From contig JABAKD010000011.1 of assembly GCA_012845835.1 (NCBI GenBank), forward strand, positions 4,696,697-4,760,696: a stretch of 64,000 nucleotides of DNA. Direction: 5' to 3'. This DNA comes from Undaria pinnatifida. Taxonomy: Eukaryota > Sar > Phaeophyceae > Laminariales > Alariaceae. The position numbers and the translations under genes are program-made. Positions 10,680 to 23,300 of the stretch are shown in pieces (position 1 is the stretch's first letter; each line of letters starts with the position of its first letter). The notes under the pieces are model-generated. The model was not told where the DNA came from. It saw only the letters and a list, made by a program, of their open reading frames with translations, and searched no databases.

Positions 10680-12890
10680 AACAGACGCAATATAAACGCG
10701 TGGGGTAACCGCGCACTGTATCGCAGGAAGAGAGACGAAGGGCATGGGTCAGCAGCAGCACATATTAAACGTCGACATGGACAAGGTTTCTCCGGTCTTC
10801 AATATCGTAGCAGCAGTATACCGTAGCGTTTTCGAGAAGATAATCACACTATTAATACGACGGATTCAATGTTTCTCATCTCTACATCTGTCCTCGGCAT
10901 ACAATGGAGAGGGGTCAACGGTGACTCTTGTCCGCACGCACACGGCCTCAGCCAAACGGCGAACCGAACCCGGTCCGCTCACCTGACCCATCCCTTTCCC
11001 AGCCGCAGCATGTTGCGCCGCTTCACCCTAGCGTGTCTTTTCGTTTGCCTTGCCCCTACTCCCTAGAGTACTTTCTACCAGATGGAAGAGTGGAGTTGCG
11101 TGGCTGTGTTGAAACAGAAGTGACCTCTCCTTTGGGAGGCGTTCGTTTTCCTGTCGTGACATGCCGATTCCATGCCATTCACGTGCTACGTACGTAAGGT
11201 TTGGAGTTACATGACGGGCCCGTGCGGCAGGAATCGGCACGCAAGAGGTTCTCACCGATCACGTGCACTGACTGTTGTACCTGGGCTCACTATATCGCTA
11301 GGAGTTACGCTTTTCCTACGGCAAAAAATATCCCTCACCAATCCCAAGAAGGTTGTTCCGAAAAAACGTGGGTGCGATTCTAAAGGCGAAGAGCAAGTTT
11401 GTGTCTAAAAGTGTGAGTCTGGCAGCAGAGAGCAACGCGTGCTACTCGCTGTCAGGAGGTCCATACTCGACACCTGCTAAAAAAATGGTTCTCAAGTGTA
11501 GAGACCAGGCTGCGTGACAACGTCCTGTTCTGGGGGGAACAGAACAAAGCACGAACGTCCAAAAAATGAGTCCTCCAGGAGCAGCTGGTATGTTTTGATA
11601 GTTGTGTTTTCTTATATCTTGGTTGTGCCCGTGCCTAAAGGCTACGAACTTCACACAAAACAACGCGCAGCAAACCAAGCGGCCACCAGCTAAAGGCAGG
11701 GACCGTGCTAGCAGGTGGGAGGCGCCTACCCCGCCAAAATATGACGTACGTCAACGAAACGCTCGGCGAGAGATCAATCCTGACCATCGTAACGCCACCC
11801 TCTGTTGAACAAACCAGCACTTTGCAGAACGCGTCCTCGCAAACCGTCAGACTGCGTTATGCAAAGCCCAACCAGAAAACACCACCCCGGTCCGTTGTCG
11901 ACCCGGCTCTCAACTAGTTACCCTCAACCCGACGGCACGGTTGCGCCCCACCCCGCCCTAACCCCTCTCCCTCTAAAACAATCGCCTCCATGTTCCCGTG
12001 AGCCACCCCCCTCCCCATTATGTCCACGGTCATTCCCGCACCAAGCAAAAACTTCCATGCACACTCCGACAACGCCCCGCCCACCCTACGCCCCCCACTC
12101 TGGCTCCCCAGAGCCTAGGCTACTTGTGGAGGGGGCCTGGTCATTTTGTCGCTTTCATAATTTTCGGTGCCGCCTGAGGTGTTTTTGCCCAGGAAGACAG
12201 CGCGGGGCGAGGGAGGGGCGGGGGGGGAGAGAGGGGCGGGGGAGAGGGGACGGTCGGAGAGGGGAGAGGGGAGAGGGGAGGGGTGAGCGAGACCAAGGCC
12301 ACGCTACGGTATCATAGTATTACTGTATACGATAGTATATTATCAACAGTATTACATAGTACTATATCACCATGTTCGTCGCCGAGTACAGGCCACTGCT
12401 GCAAGTGGCTCTGTAACTCGCCCAAAAACAGAATACATAACGCACCTTCTCGTAACAGCGTAACAAACAACTCCATGGCGGCGGTGCATATTGCGAAGAA
12501 AGAGCAACGCACAATACGCTTGAGAGCGCAAAAAAAAAAAAAGTCGACACTCGCGCTGACTCTGCACATGTCACCCCTACTACAGTGTTGGTCGGGAGAG
12601 GGACACGGGCGGAGACTAGGGTGTAGGGGAGGTGGAAAGCGTGCGCGCGTCATAGGAACGAACGCAAGTCGGTCGGAGACTGCTCTCGTTTTTCTCAACG
12701 AAAAGCATGTGGGAGCGACCCCAGGTACTGAGCACGATGCGCCGGGCCTTCCGATAAAATGGTGAATGTGTGGGCAATGCACCGTGCACTGCGCGAGATT
12801 GCTCGCCACGCCAAACGATACGGTTCCTGCGGCTGTTGCAACCGCCAATTGATGCTGTTTTAACCCCTGTAGAGCCCTCTAAAGCTGCAC
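10680..12890. other. No gene recognised; purine tract inside
   Basis: Several medium ORFs on both strands show no family and no consistent splice sites. A strongly G/A-rich tract (GGGGAGAGGGG units) lies at about 12195-12285. Confidence 0.35.
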
Positions 12891-12892
12891 TC

Positions 12893-12972
12893 GGTTTTTT
12901 TTAGAGCAAACACTTACAACTAGTGTGGGAAGGGTTTACAATAGCAAAGTGATAGGCGTGTCGAAACAGGGT

Positions 12973-13004
<32 letters not shown>

Positions 13005-13112
13005 GGGGTTTTTTTAGAGCAAACACTTACAACTACTGTGGGAATGGTTTACAGTAGCAAAGTGATAGGCGTGTCAAAACAGGGTTTGTTGTTGTTGTTG
13101 TTGTTGTTGTTC
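12893..13112 (+). repeat. Tandem duplication ending in GTT repeats
   Basis: Two copies of an about 115-bp unit: TTTAGAGCAAACACTTACAA, GGTTTACARTAGCAAAGTGA, AACAGGGTTT, then (GTT)n. The GTT run is longer in the first copy. Confidence 0.8.
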
Positions 13113-13702
13113 TCACATTAACTCGCATAATCAAGTCCGTGGTCACAGGACAGGCTCCAGTCACTCTGGAGCTGAGGAATACCCCAGGTAAAAAACAAAC
13201 AAACCAAAATTGGTACACTCATATATCATAGCTGACGCAATTCATACCTCCGCCAGAAAAATATAAAAAAGTGAAGTCTACGGTATACGTGCCCGACTCT
13301 CACGAGATAACAAGCCAGATATGATTCCTACTACGAAATAGAGCGCCGGACAAAATACGCGTCAAGGAGTGTCAATGTGCACAGCGGAACGGGAAGCTCG
13401 CGCTCCCGGGGGGGATATGGCCCGCGGGGCTGTCTCGTCTAAGCCCCCTGAACGTCTAGCGGTTAATACGGCTTTCGATGTGTTGCCTTCGATGGGCAAG
13501 GGGAAAATTAAAAAATAGGGGGGGGACGAAGACAACTAAATGGCCAACCGCCCTAGTAACTGAATTAAGTGGAACCCATCAAAGCCACTGCGTCTTTTTG
13601 CTCGGTAAGAAAAATAAAAGAAATAAAACACGCAAGGGCGAGTGCCCCCGAGGAGTTAGTTGAAAGGTGCAGTGCTATTTTTGACATTCGCCGGCCACTC
13701 AC

Positions 13703-15259
13703 GCATTTGTCGATACACTTCACGTAGTCGAAGAACCATGGCTCGCACGTCCCGAAGCCCTTGGTGGTGACCCGCTCGATGCACGCCTGCTCAAAGAAAA
13801 GCAAAACCCAAACGAAAATGCAAAAAGTAAAAGCAAAGCTTAAGCAAAGGAACAGCAGCAGTAAAGCAAAAAAAACAAACAAACGCGAAAGCAGCTAAAG
13901 CAAGAGCAAGAGGAAAACAGACAGCAAACGGAGCGAAAGCAGTAAAAGCGAAACCAAAAGCGAAAGAGAAAGCAAGCGTAAACATAAAGCAACCGAAGTA
14001 AAAGAAAAGTAAAAGCGAGCAAAAGGAAAGCATGCGGCAGATGACCAGCGCCACGGCAAGACCTATGTCTTGTAACGCTTAGGAGACAAAATTGCAGCAA
14101 ACTCAGATTCCAACACGATATAAAGTTCCTTCCCCTTGCAGTCTTTATATACTTCACGAACGACGAGGCTGTAAATCCCGTAGCACGCGCAACCGCAGCA
14201 TCACACGCGGCTTGCAAACAATTTTTTCGACCACAATCTTGATCTCACAGCAGAGGTGCCTTTTATCTCTATACATAAACGTGGTTTGAGTATCCTCCGT
14301 TTTACAGGTAAGGTCAGATTTAGGGTCAGGGTTTCCATAGGCGAGGAAAGAGGCATGTTGCGGTAGGGGGTAGCATCTACATATTTTCTGAGGCTTCCTC
14401 ACTTGAGGATTTCTACGTCGAGAAAATACACCAGCAAAAAAGCCCGATGCACCATCCCACGGGCTAGGTGCTAGGTATCTGTCGGATATCCCTAAACAAT
14501 ACGCTTACCTAGTGCATGACGATACGAAGCATTTTAATATTACATATCGAATCCGCATACATTGGGTAGACCCCCCTCCGCTTAACCCTTCCACTACTGC
14601 GAAAACGATCACATACCAATTCCAAGCAGTTTGTCGCCAAAAACGTGTGTGCTGTTTAAGAAACCCGGTCGGTGCGAATCGCGTGGGCTCAAAAGTGCAG
14701 CCCCTACCGCACAACGGTTCGAAAGTCCATCGAGCGGCTGCGGAAGCAGCTACCTCGGTGTGCTGGTTCCACACCGCCATGGGAACGCCTGGCCGGTAGT
14801 CGCTCGCGCTTCTACCAGTCGTCCCGTCGGCCCACGGCTCACTTCGACGTCAGACAGGCCTCGCGGGTTTGGGTGTGCGCAGCAGGTATCTCACCCTTGA
14901 ATGCAACATAGCTGAAGCTACTGTTGTTGTTGCTGCTGCTGCTGCTGCTGCCACCAGCGCCGCCGCTACTATAAAAGCAGCACAATACTAATGCTTGAAA
15001 CGGCATAAACGGCATGCCATATTAATATGTACCGGTATTACAAGGACGATAGGCTGTTGATGCTGCCACCGCCGCCGCTATAATAGTAATACCTTACTAC
15101 TGCCTGAAGCGGCATAAACTGCATGCCATAGACATATGTATACCGGCATTGTAAGTACGATAGGCGCACCTTGTAGTGGGACATGGCAGCCGCGCAGGAG
15201 GTGGTCTCTCCGCACGTTTCTCGGATAGCCGTCAAGGGGTCCACGGGTTCGTCGTCCGC
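13703..15259 (-). CDS. QCR6: Cytochrome bc1 complex hinge protein (QCR6/UQCRH), two internal exons
   Basis: Two exons join in phase 0: 15170-15259 (ADDEPVDPLTAIRETC to AAMSHYK) and 13703-13786 (ACIERVTTKGFGTCEPW, then FFDYVKCIDKC). The spacing of the Cys residues and the FDYxxCIDKC ending match the acidic hinge subunit of mitochondrial complex III, which helps cytochrome c1 meet cytochrome c. The acceptor GCCAG and donor GTGCGC flank the first exon; the acceptor GAGCAG and donor GTGAGT flank the second. The family normally ends a few residues later in V-A-x-K-L-F-x-x-L-K, so a short last exon is expected below 13.7 kb, and a first exon with the start Met and acidic N terminus above 15.26 kb. 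Neither was found, so the call is partial. The 1.4-kb intron holds an AAAGC-rich tract and a tandem duplication. Confidence 0.8.
13795..14035 (+). repeat. AAAGC-rich low-complexity tract
   Basis: About 240 bases of degenerate AAAGCGAAAGCAAAA-type sequence, C/T-rich on the coding strand of the QCR6 intron it occupies. It lies directly upstream of the second exon's acceptor and may serve as an extended pyrimidine tract. Confidence 0.6.
14940..15165 (+). repeat. Tandem duplication, about 110-bp unit
   Basis: Two copies share CTGCCACCRSCGCCGCCGCT, TATAAWAG, GCGGCATAAACNGCATGCCAT and ACGATAGGC. The second copy ends 5 bases before the QCR6 exon donor, so the exon's donor side abuts the duplication. 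Confidence 0.7.
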
Positions 15260-16405
15260 CTGGCAAAAAGGTGTGGCGAGGTGGTGGCGAGGTGCGGAGG
15301 GGTGGCAAGCAGCGAAAGCGCGCGCGAGAAACGAAACACAAGGACATACACATTTAAAAACGGACGAAAGGGGACGATAAGCACATCAATAGCTACTCGG
15401 CGGCGTAGAAAAACGAAAACACATACCCCTGGTACAAGTACATATCATACTATAATATCACGAGGCCGTTTTGTGCCTTTTGACTCAACAGCCTCTTCAT
15501 TTGCAGGACGCGTACAGACTTGCATGCATGACATCGTGAGGCCCTTTTTCGTCTTTGACTAAAAGGCCTCTTCATTGCATGTTGCGTACAGGCTTGTACC
15601 ACTGTTTTATTTTTTCGCGAGATATTATCTTCTGCTCCAGCGTGGCTGGAACCCGTCTTACGACAACGAACTAGATTATGGCGATGACGAGTCAATGTGA
15701 GAACAACAAGGTTTCCACTCATTAATGAGTATAATATGGCTGTTCATTCATCCGCTCGATTTCCCATCTCCGTGTCCACAACTACGCATCACTGATTGCT
15801 AGACCTGTACATAACCGATTTGCGAACAATCTCGTGTCTCCAGAAGCGGGCGGGCTGGTGCTGCATCGTGGAATACATTCGGGTGCAAGCCGTCCCGGGC
15901 TGGCCACCGTCGCCGTAATGGGGTGTCTTTTGGTGGCTTGCTGCTACTGCTGCTCGGGTTTTCTTAATGCGGCGGGATTTCGATCTCTACCTTTATTCCT
16001 TGTTTTTGACGTCGAACGCACACGGCCTACATGCAAAGTACGAGGCACTTAGCTTCAGTTACCATTCTACCTCGTAGTACATCCTAGGCACTAAATATGC
16101 TACACATACTAAATACCACCAATAAAGAGCTGTCTGAAAGTTGTCGGTCAGTCTGTCTATCAGTCTACCCCCCCCCCGTTGACCGCTCCTACGTAGCGTG
16201 GAAACCTTACTGGAGTGCAACGCACCCGCACGAGGTGGAGGTACGAGTAGCTTTCGCGAAGCAGCGATCCTGTGGTATGCGATAGTTATCAACGAACATG
16301 ATGCTCGTGAGAAGACCACCTGGTAGGCACTAAACCAGGACCAATCTGAAGCTCTGAAGGGTAGGTTTACCTGTAGAATCCTAACCCTAAATACCAACTT
16401 AAAGA
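15260..16405. other. No exon recognised
   Basis: The first QCR6 exon is expected here or further right but was not identified. Contains a short duplication of GAGGCCNTTTTNGTNTTTGACT at about 15461-15570. Confidence 0.35.
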
Positions 16406-16409
16406 TGAT

Positions 16410-17000
16410 TTGCGAGTTTAACACGCCTGGAAACACATACCCTGGTAGGGTATGGTATCGTACGACTACCGTATTTATACGAATACGAGCAGTAACAGCA
16501 GCCGTTTGCTGCCCTCCGGTAACGCTGTACAAAAACGCGTCACCTTCTACTGGTACAATCGGTACCGATAGTACATAGCATTGTTATATGCATACTTACG
16601 CTTCAGCAAGCGTCGCCACGAGCACGCCACAATACGCTCACCACACGCAACAGCAGCCGCAGCAGCAGTTGCAGCCGCAGAGTCGCGGGCAGCCCCTCAC
16701 AGACAGACGATTTGCGAGTATTACACACAAGGAAACTCATACCCTGGTATGGTATGGAATCGTTCGTCTACCGTTTTTATACGAGCACGAGCAATAATAG
16801 TAGCAGCTTGCCTCTCTCTGGTAACGCTGTACAAAAAAGGGTCACCTACTGGTACAGTCGGTACCGGTAGTACTTAGCATTGCTGCATGCAGGCTTAGAC
16901 TTCGGCAAGCGTTGCCACTCGTACGCCACAATACGCCCTCGACATGCAACAGCAGCCGCAGCAGCTGCTGCAGCAGCAGTATGCAGCAAAGCTCTACAAA
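16410..17000 (+). repeat. Tandem duplication, about 300-bp unit, with CAG-rich ends
   Basis: Two units (about 16410-16705 and 16708-17005) share CATACCCTGGTAKGGTATGG, CTACCGTWTTTATACGA, GGTAACGCTGTACAAAAA and GCCACAATACGC, ending in CAGCAGCCGCAGCAG. The two are diverged, with small indels. Confidence 0.75.
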
Positions 17001-17379
17001 CGTGCCAGTGCCAGATGCCAGGTACTTCTGCTCGAGTAATCCTGGCTCACGTACCATATACTCTTGCAAGAACACGGGGCATGCTGTGCTCTCCGCAGCG
17101 CGCACTGCGAGGTATCATCATGAGCGCAACCACACCTCTTGCCGTAGCGCGCGTAGCGGGGTTAAAAACGCGGGAATTCGTCGCGCCGATTTTTCTCTGT
17201 TTCGCGCTTTCATTGATTCAACTGTTGCGGTCTATCTACTCGTATGATACCACGTAGCAAACCGCGAGCGTCTTAGTTCGGTTTCGTATTTTGCGTGTTC
17301 GGTGTTTTACCCTTTAGCCCGGTAGTATGTATAAGGCGTTGCCCTGCTGTAGTGTCGTACAGGTGTTACCCTTTTCTTT

Positions 17380-17720
17380 TCTTTATCCAACCATCACTTT
17401 TACTCTCCAGCTCAATTCGTAAAGAAGTTTTATCCTCGGCGACCTTCTGGACAAGCCGTGGTCACAGATGTCTTCCCTTCTTCCCCCATCGGTGCGTCCA
17501 TTTTTATCGCGTATAGGGTTCGGCATTCCCACTTTTTAGCTTTTTATGCTCGTCGATTTTCATCGAATTTCGCTTAGTCGCGCTCTCGCGCATTCCTCTA
17601 CCGTACGAGTCAATATTTTACGCAAGAAGTCCTTTTCACGAGTTTGCACTCGGGAGGATTCGAACCAACATAATTGACATTAGTAGCGACGATATCCACC
17701 TACTAGCCCACAGGGTACGC
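17380..17720 (-). mobile_element. tRNA-derived SINE, copy S2, near complete
   Basis: On the minus strand the head has A-box-like TGGGCTAGTAGG (17698-17709) and a perfect B box GGTTCGAATCC (17656-17666). The body shared with S1 and S3 follows (ATCGACGAGCATAAAAAG, CGAACCCTATACGCGATAAA), then CTGTGACCACGGCTTGTCC, GAGCTGGAGAGTAAAAGTGA and an A-rich tail. Best-preserved copy in the window. Confidence 0.75.
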
Positions 17721-17729
17721 CTGCTGCTG

Positions 17730-19135
17730 CAGTATGTCGGTGCTCCTTCCTGCGACGTCCATACTACTATTGTCGGTGTGGCAGAGACACGCCAACAGCA
17801 ACACACGCGTCGTGGCGTCACCATAGCACTGAATTCTATGCTGACACCAGTACAAAAAATGGGTTCGCTTCGTACGTTCTCTGGGTCACCGTCGGTCGTG
17901 CCCGAGAATCGATGACAGAACGCTAGAACCTAGGGTGTGTGCTCAATGTGCTGTTACCATCACGCTGGGACAGCAAGAACCTGCATCGGACACAAGAGCA
18001 CACAAGACACATCCTTCACCCGCCCGCATCTCAATCAAGCCCACATACACGGTTGGCACGCACGGCCGAAGGTCCCCACTTCCCTCTTCGATGAAACGTG
18101 TTTGTTCGTACTCGTACACTGATTGTGTATGTTTCCCATTCTTGCCTGTCTTTTTTAGGCCGCAATTTTGTGTGGTCGCGTCCTTGAGGGCAAACGGGGG
18201 AGCATGCAGGCAACATCAACGGCGTTGCCCATCTACTAACTACGGAGCCCGCAGGCAACTTCAATCCACGCAAACGCCTTCTGGGCTCTCACCATCGTGC
18301 TAGGTGTCGCTTGCTTCCTCCAAAAGATGTGGACGTAATAAAGTGGGAAAAGTGGAAGTCTGTGAGCGGGTGAGGTAAAAATAGACTTGAAAGGCTTTGC
18401 CAATGAGGGGACAGGGGATTGATGCGGCGCAATTAAGCCGTCCAACAGGTCCCGGTCCAGGTCTGCACTTTTGGCCAGGACTGTGCTGTGAACACTGCAC
18501 CTCGCTACAAGCCCAATATCTGCGATGAACGCAGTAAAGAAGAAGGTGAGAGACCCTGTAGTGTCTTCAAATTGCCCGAGCACCGCTGTTGGCACCCTAA
18601 TTAGGGAAATCCGGACTTTGGGTGCTCAGGTCTCGTGGATCGAACCACAATCCCTTGTGTCCTCTTGTTTGTGGCTGGAGGATAACACCATTCATCCCTG
18701 GCAAGGTAGGCCTACAATGCGACCCCATGTTGAGCACACAGCAGTGCCACCTACCTATGATAGGCGCAATGAGATGCATCAGAGTTGTATCGTGCGAACG
18801 GGTGGCCGAGACTGCCTCTCTGTCGCCACGCGATGCTGCTGTGCGTGTACGATGTAACTCTTTTGACAACAGCAGGATGCCCAGCAGTACGACGACGACG
18901 GGCATCCGTACGGCGTGGAGCCTCTGGGGAACATCTTTCTCGGGAGGAGCTCCAACTGCAGGCCGCGAGGTCTGGGGACGCTGGCTGTGTTCGATGTAAG
19001 GGACTGCTACTGACTTATTTGTATGATTATCTACACTGTGCTGTTTTGCGTTTCCTCTTTGTTAGCTCTGCCAGAAGATTGTTGTCTTCTAACGTTTTGA
19101 AGTCAGCTCGGCGGTTCTAATCATACGAGGCAACA
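17730..19135. other. No gene recognised
   Basis: Overlapping ORFs of 80-125 residues on both strands between 17.9 and 19.1 kb, none with a family resemblance. An upstream exon of the JmjC gene might hide here but none was identified. Confidence 0.3.
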
Positions 19136-19139
19136 TGTA

Positions 19140-19851
19140 CGAGCTGGGCCGGCCAAGAAACCTCCTAATCCGTCAGTCGGGCATATCTTTTGAACGACAG
19201 TGACCCACTGCAAACTGAGCATATCCTCGTAATCAGCTAGATACGGTGGTCATTTTAAGCCCCCCAGCTTGAGAATCTGCCAAGTTGGTGCCGAAAAAAG
19301 TGTTTGCCACTCACGTCCCCTAGTTTGAGCATTTTTTTCATGATTTGTTTGTGTGGCATTTTCTAAAATTGCTCGAAATACAACGTGGGTGGAATTGGCT
19401 CAATTTTTCTGGGCATGTACATCTTGAGACGAGGAGTAGGGACATATGCGTTTCATTTCATGGGTCACGTTCGTTCGAAAGTTACGGATGAATCCCTGAA
19501 ATATATGTAAGTTTGTATGCAGAGGCACTTCGGTGGAAACTTAGCCATGGACCTCTCAATTTTTGAAGTTATGACCTGAAATTTTGGCACGTGATTTGAA
19601 TCAAGCTAAAAAAAAAAGTAGAAGTGAGATGCAAAAAAAAAAATCGATGCACTTTTCCCCGCCTCAAACTTCAGCAAAAAATTTGGGCCGGCCGTAGTAA
19701 GACATTTTTTTTCATTTTTTTTGCATCCGATTTTGAATGTCTTGCTCAGCTTGTTTGAAATCACGTGTCAAAATTTCAGATCCAAACTCCAAAAATTGGG
19801 TGTGATACTGCGATATTGTCCCTATCAGGGCCTCTTGCCCGGCCCAGCTCG
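19140..19851. mobile_element. MITE-like DNA element with long inverted ends
   Basis: The left end CGAGCTGGGCCGGCCAAGA and the right end, read in reverse complement, CGAGCTGGGCCGGGCAAGA match closely and are flanked by TA on both sides. A second inner inverted pair (TGAAATTTTGRCACGTGATT at about 19579 and in reverse near 19763) continues the symmetry. 712 bp, no transposase. TA target sites and inverted ends fit a non-autonomous Tc1/mariner-type element. Confidence 0.65.
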
Positions 19852-20387
19852 TACGTGTGTCCCTCTTTTTTTTCTTTTTTTATCCTCCGGCGGATGGGGA
19901 AAAAATAAGCTTGCCACAGTTGTACGTATTTTCATACACGTCGTGTGTCGATTTAACGATTTAACTCAATTGCCTTCGCAACCGTGTTGGATATCATATG
20001 AGGCACAAAACACAACTGTCAGTACACCTTGCGTTGCACCTGATATTTTTATACATGCCTCGTACATGAACACCTGCACGAGGTCATTGATCTACCATAA
20101 TCGCATACTGACATACCTGGTATATCATACCTGGTATCTACGAGTAAACAGCGGTAATACCAGCGCAACAATGATGTTGGCGTCGTTGGCCTTGGCCCTG
20201 TCGCGGTGGCAGAGTTGATTTGGGGAGAGGACGCGGCAGCTCCGCGTTTGACCGCACGGGATACCAACACGCTGTGCTACCTGACGCCGACACGGATATA
20301 TTAAATAGCATCACGGCATGACAACTACATCACCAAGTCCTGTTGCCATTCCTTTTCCCGTGCTCTACCCTGTGTTTTTGTTGTCAG

Positions 20388-23300
20388 GACGAGCGCATGC
20401 TGGACCTGATGGGCTTCGCAAGCGCGCGGTGCCTCGGGCGGCTCGCGTGTGTCAGCCGCGCCCTGTACGTGTTTGCTCATGTGAACGATCTGTGGAAAGG
20501 TCTTGTGATGCAGGTGCGGCGCGTACGCGGTGCGACTCTGCGATGGCGGTGAATGGTGCGGTCTTATGATAGCAGCAGTACTCGTAGTATCATACCTTGC
20601 AAGTAGCAGCGGGAGCAATAGCAGGAGAAACAAGAGCAGTAGGAACAGCAGTAGCAGCAGGAATAGCATCGGCAGGGGCAATAGCCGCAGCAGCGCGAGA
20701 AATGCAGTAGGATCAGATTTAGTACCAACAGCAGCAGCATGATGATCGTAATCATGTTGGTGATGAGGATGATGAGGATGACGATGACGATGATGATGAT
20801 GGTGATGGTGATGACGATGATGATGACGGTGATGACGATCATGATGGTGATGATGACGATGACGATGATTGTGGTGATGATGACAGCGATGCTGGTGCTG
20901 GTGCCGATGTTGGTTTGCTGACACTCGGCGTTTTCTATTTTGTTCTGCAACTCCGATCTTAATCGAACACAGGAGATGGCGCGACGGCCGGGGCAGGCGG
21001 TGCAGACAAGCGGGGCCTTCTGGAAGACCACGCTCCAACACATTAACGCAACACCTTGCGGCGGCGTTGCTGACGGGGGAAGCGCTCCTCGCGCTCCCCA
21101 TGTGCCACACATTCCTCTGAAGGTGAAAAGAAGGAGGTCACTGCCGAGCGAGTCGAGGACGGAAAAGGGTAGGGTTAGAGTAGAGTAGAGGTAGGTTAAG
21201 GTCAGGGTATGGTTGGGGTAGGGTTAAGGTGGGGTTAGGGTAGGGTGGAGTATGGCAAGTTAGGGTAGATTTAGGGCTGGGTCAGGGTAATCGCCCCGCC
21301 CTTCCCCCTCCCCCTTTATCGGACACGCCCGCGGCCGCTGTTGACGCCATCCGCCCCCCGCCCCTTCGCCCCCCACTCCAAACACCGCGCCACCTCCCAA
21401 CGCCGAACTCCCAAACTCTCAATCAGGTGTCTGGATTTTTCTCTGACCTGCTCTTCCAGCCGCACCACTGCGCCACCGCCGCGATAAAGCCCGAGTGGGT
21501 CGAGCGGAGCACGGTGGACAGGAGGAAGGGTCTGAGCCCTACCAACTTTCGAAAGCTGTACGAGGAGCCCAATAAGCCTGTGGTGCTCACGGATGCCGCG
21601 GCGAGGTAAAAATGATGACGTGTACTGCGCGGTTAATCCAGTACGCCGTCTTATGTGCCGTACGCGCACGCTGGAAAGGGGGGAGGGGTCTTCAAGGGCC
21701 AGGTTTCGCCTGAAAAGTGACGTTATATTGCTTACGTCGTAGAGCAGGAAGAGGATGATGATAAAGTTGTCACATTGACTCATTTCCCTGCATCCTAGGC
21801 TATGGTCACAATAAAGGCTACAAAGATACGTCCCGATGGGTGAAAAACAAGCCTATTCCCCTCCCACCCCTTTTGTCAGCTCATCTTTTTTCTCTGAGCT
21901 TAGTGCAGGCTAGTCTCTCACGCTCGCGATCAGCGCCACTCGCCACTCCTATAGCCATGTTGCACCTATAATGAGCGCCTAGAACGACACTGCCTGGAAC
22001 TTCGAAACTCTAGTGCCGGCTAGCTAAACTCTTGTTTTTTTGTCGCACGTGCAGCTGGCCTGCAATGCACAGGTAGACTAACGGTTTGCTCGATCTTTTT
22101 TTTTCGCACGCACAGCTGGCCTACGTTGCACAAGTGGACTGACTTTTTTTCTATATGTTGTCGCACGCACAGCTGGCCTGCGTTGCGCGAGTGGACTCGG
22201 GACAAGCTGTTGATGGCGCACGGAGGCCTCCGACTCCACGCCGGTGGCCTGGAGTTCGCGCTCAAGGTACTTAGCAAACCATAATCGCCCATGGCATCCG
22301 ACCTCTTGCCGTCAGATCGGACACCAAACTTGTTATTATCACTCTCCAACCAAGCAGTGGCCGATGCGAGTGGATGCTGTAATTGCCTAAAAATACAAAA
22401 AAAAAAACAGCGCAGTCATCAGCCCTCGGTGCTGTTTTTCCTTACGGATTAATTTCGGGCAGGATTCAATATTCGCGGGACTTCAAGGTGTTTTTATACT
22501 TTAGCGCTTCGCACTGTCCCCTTCTAAAGAAAAAGAGTGCTTGTACATACATACGATGTATCGTGCTATACCGTGCCGCATCGTGCTATACCGTACCATA
22601 CCATGCTACCCTATACCATTCCGTATCGTATCGTGCTATACCGTGTACCATACCATATCAGGCTATACCGTACCACGCCATATTAGGCTACGAGTATACC
22701 GTACGATACCGTATGGTGATCTACCGTACCAAGCCGTATCGCGCTATACCGTACCACACCGCAACGTGTTATACCGTACCATACCGCGCTACATGGTACC
22801 ATACCGTATACCAGGTAGCTCGATACAGTACCGCACCGTGATACACTGTACCGTACCGTGTCATACTATACCGTATCACGCCATACCGTGCTACCCCATA
22901 CTGCTGTTCCGTGCTATATACCATGCCGTATCGTGCTATTAATATCTGTAAACCGTACCACACCGTACCGTGACGTACCACACCGTGTCATATTGTACCG
23001 TGCTATACTACGCTATACCATATTGTCCTATACCGTACTGTACTGTGACAGGACTACCTGGTATACGCAGAAGAGTCGAAGGATGAGCTGCCGTTGTATG
23101 TGTTCGACAAGAGGTTTGCCGACAAGTGCGCTGACCTTGGGGAAGAGTACAGCGTTCCCGAGGTTTTCTCGGTGAGTTTTGGGTGTTTTGTGTTTTTTTT
23201 GCGTTTTCTTTTATTTGTTCGATTTGGTTTGGTTGGTTTGGTTGGTTTGGTTTCGTAATTTTTGTATACGCGTTGTCTCCCATACACTCAAACGCCATCA

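Noticed and set aside
20325..21110. 261-residue minus ORF with a His-rich centre
   Set aside because: It arises from the GAT/ATC microsatellite and overlaps two JmjC exons on the other strand.
22383..23037. Tyr/Arg/Pro-rich ORFs on both strands
   Set aside because: Translation of the decamer minisatellite in an intron; all frames look alike.
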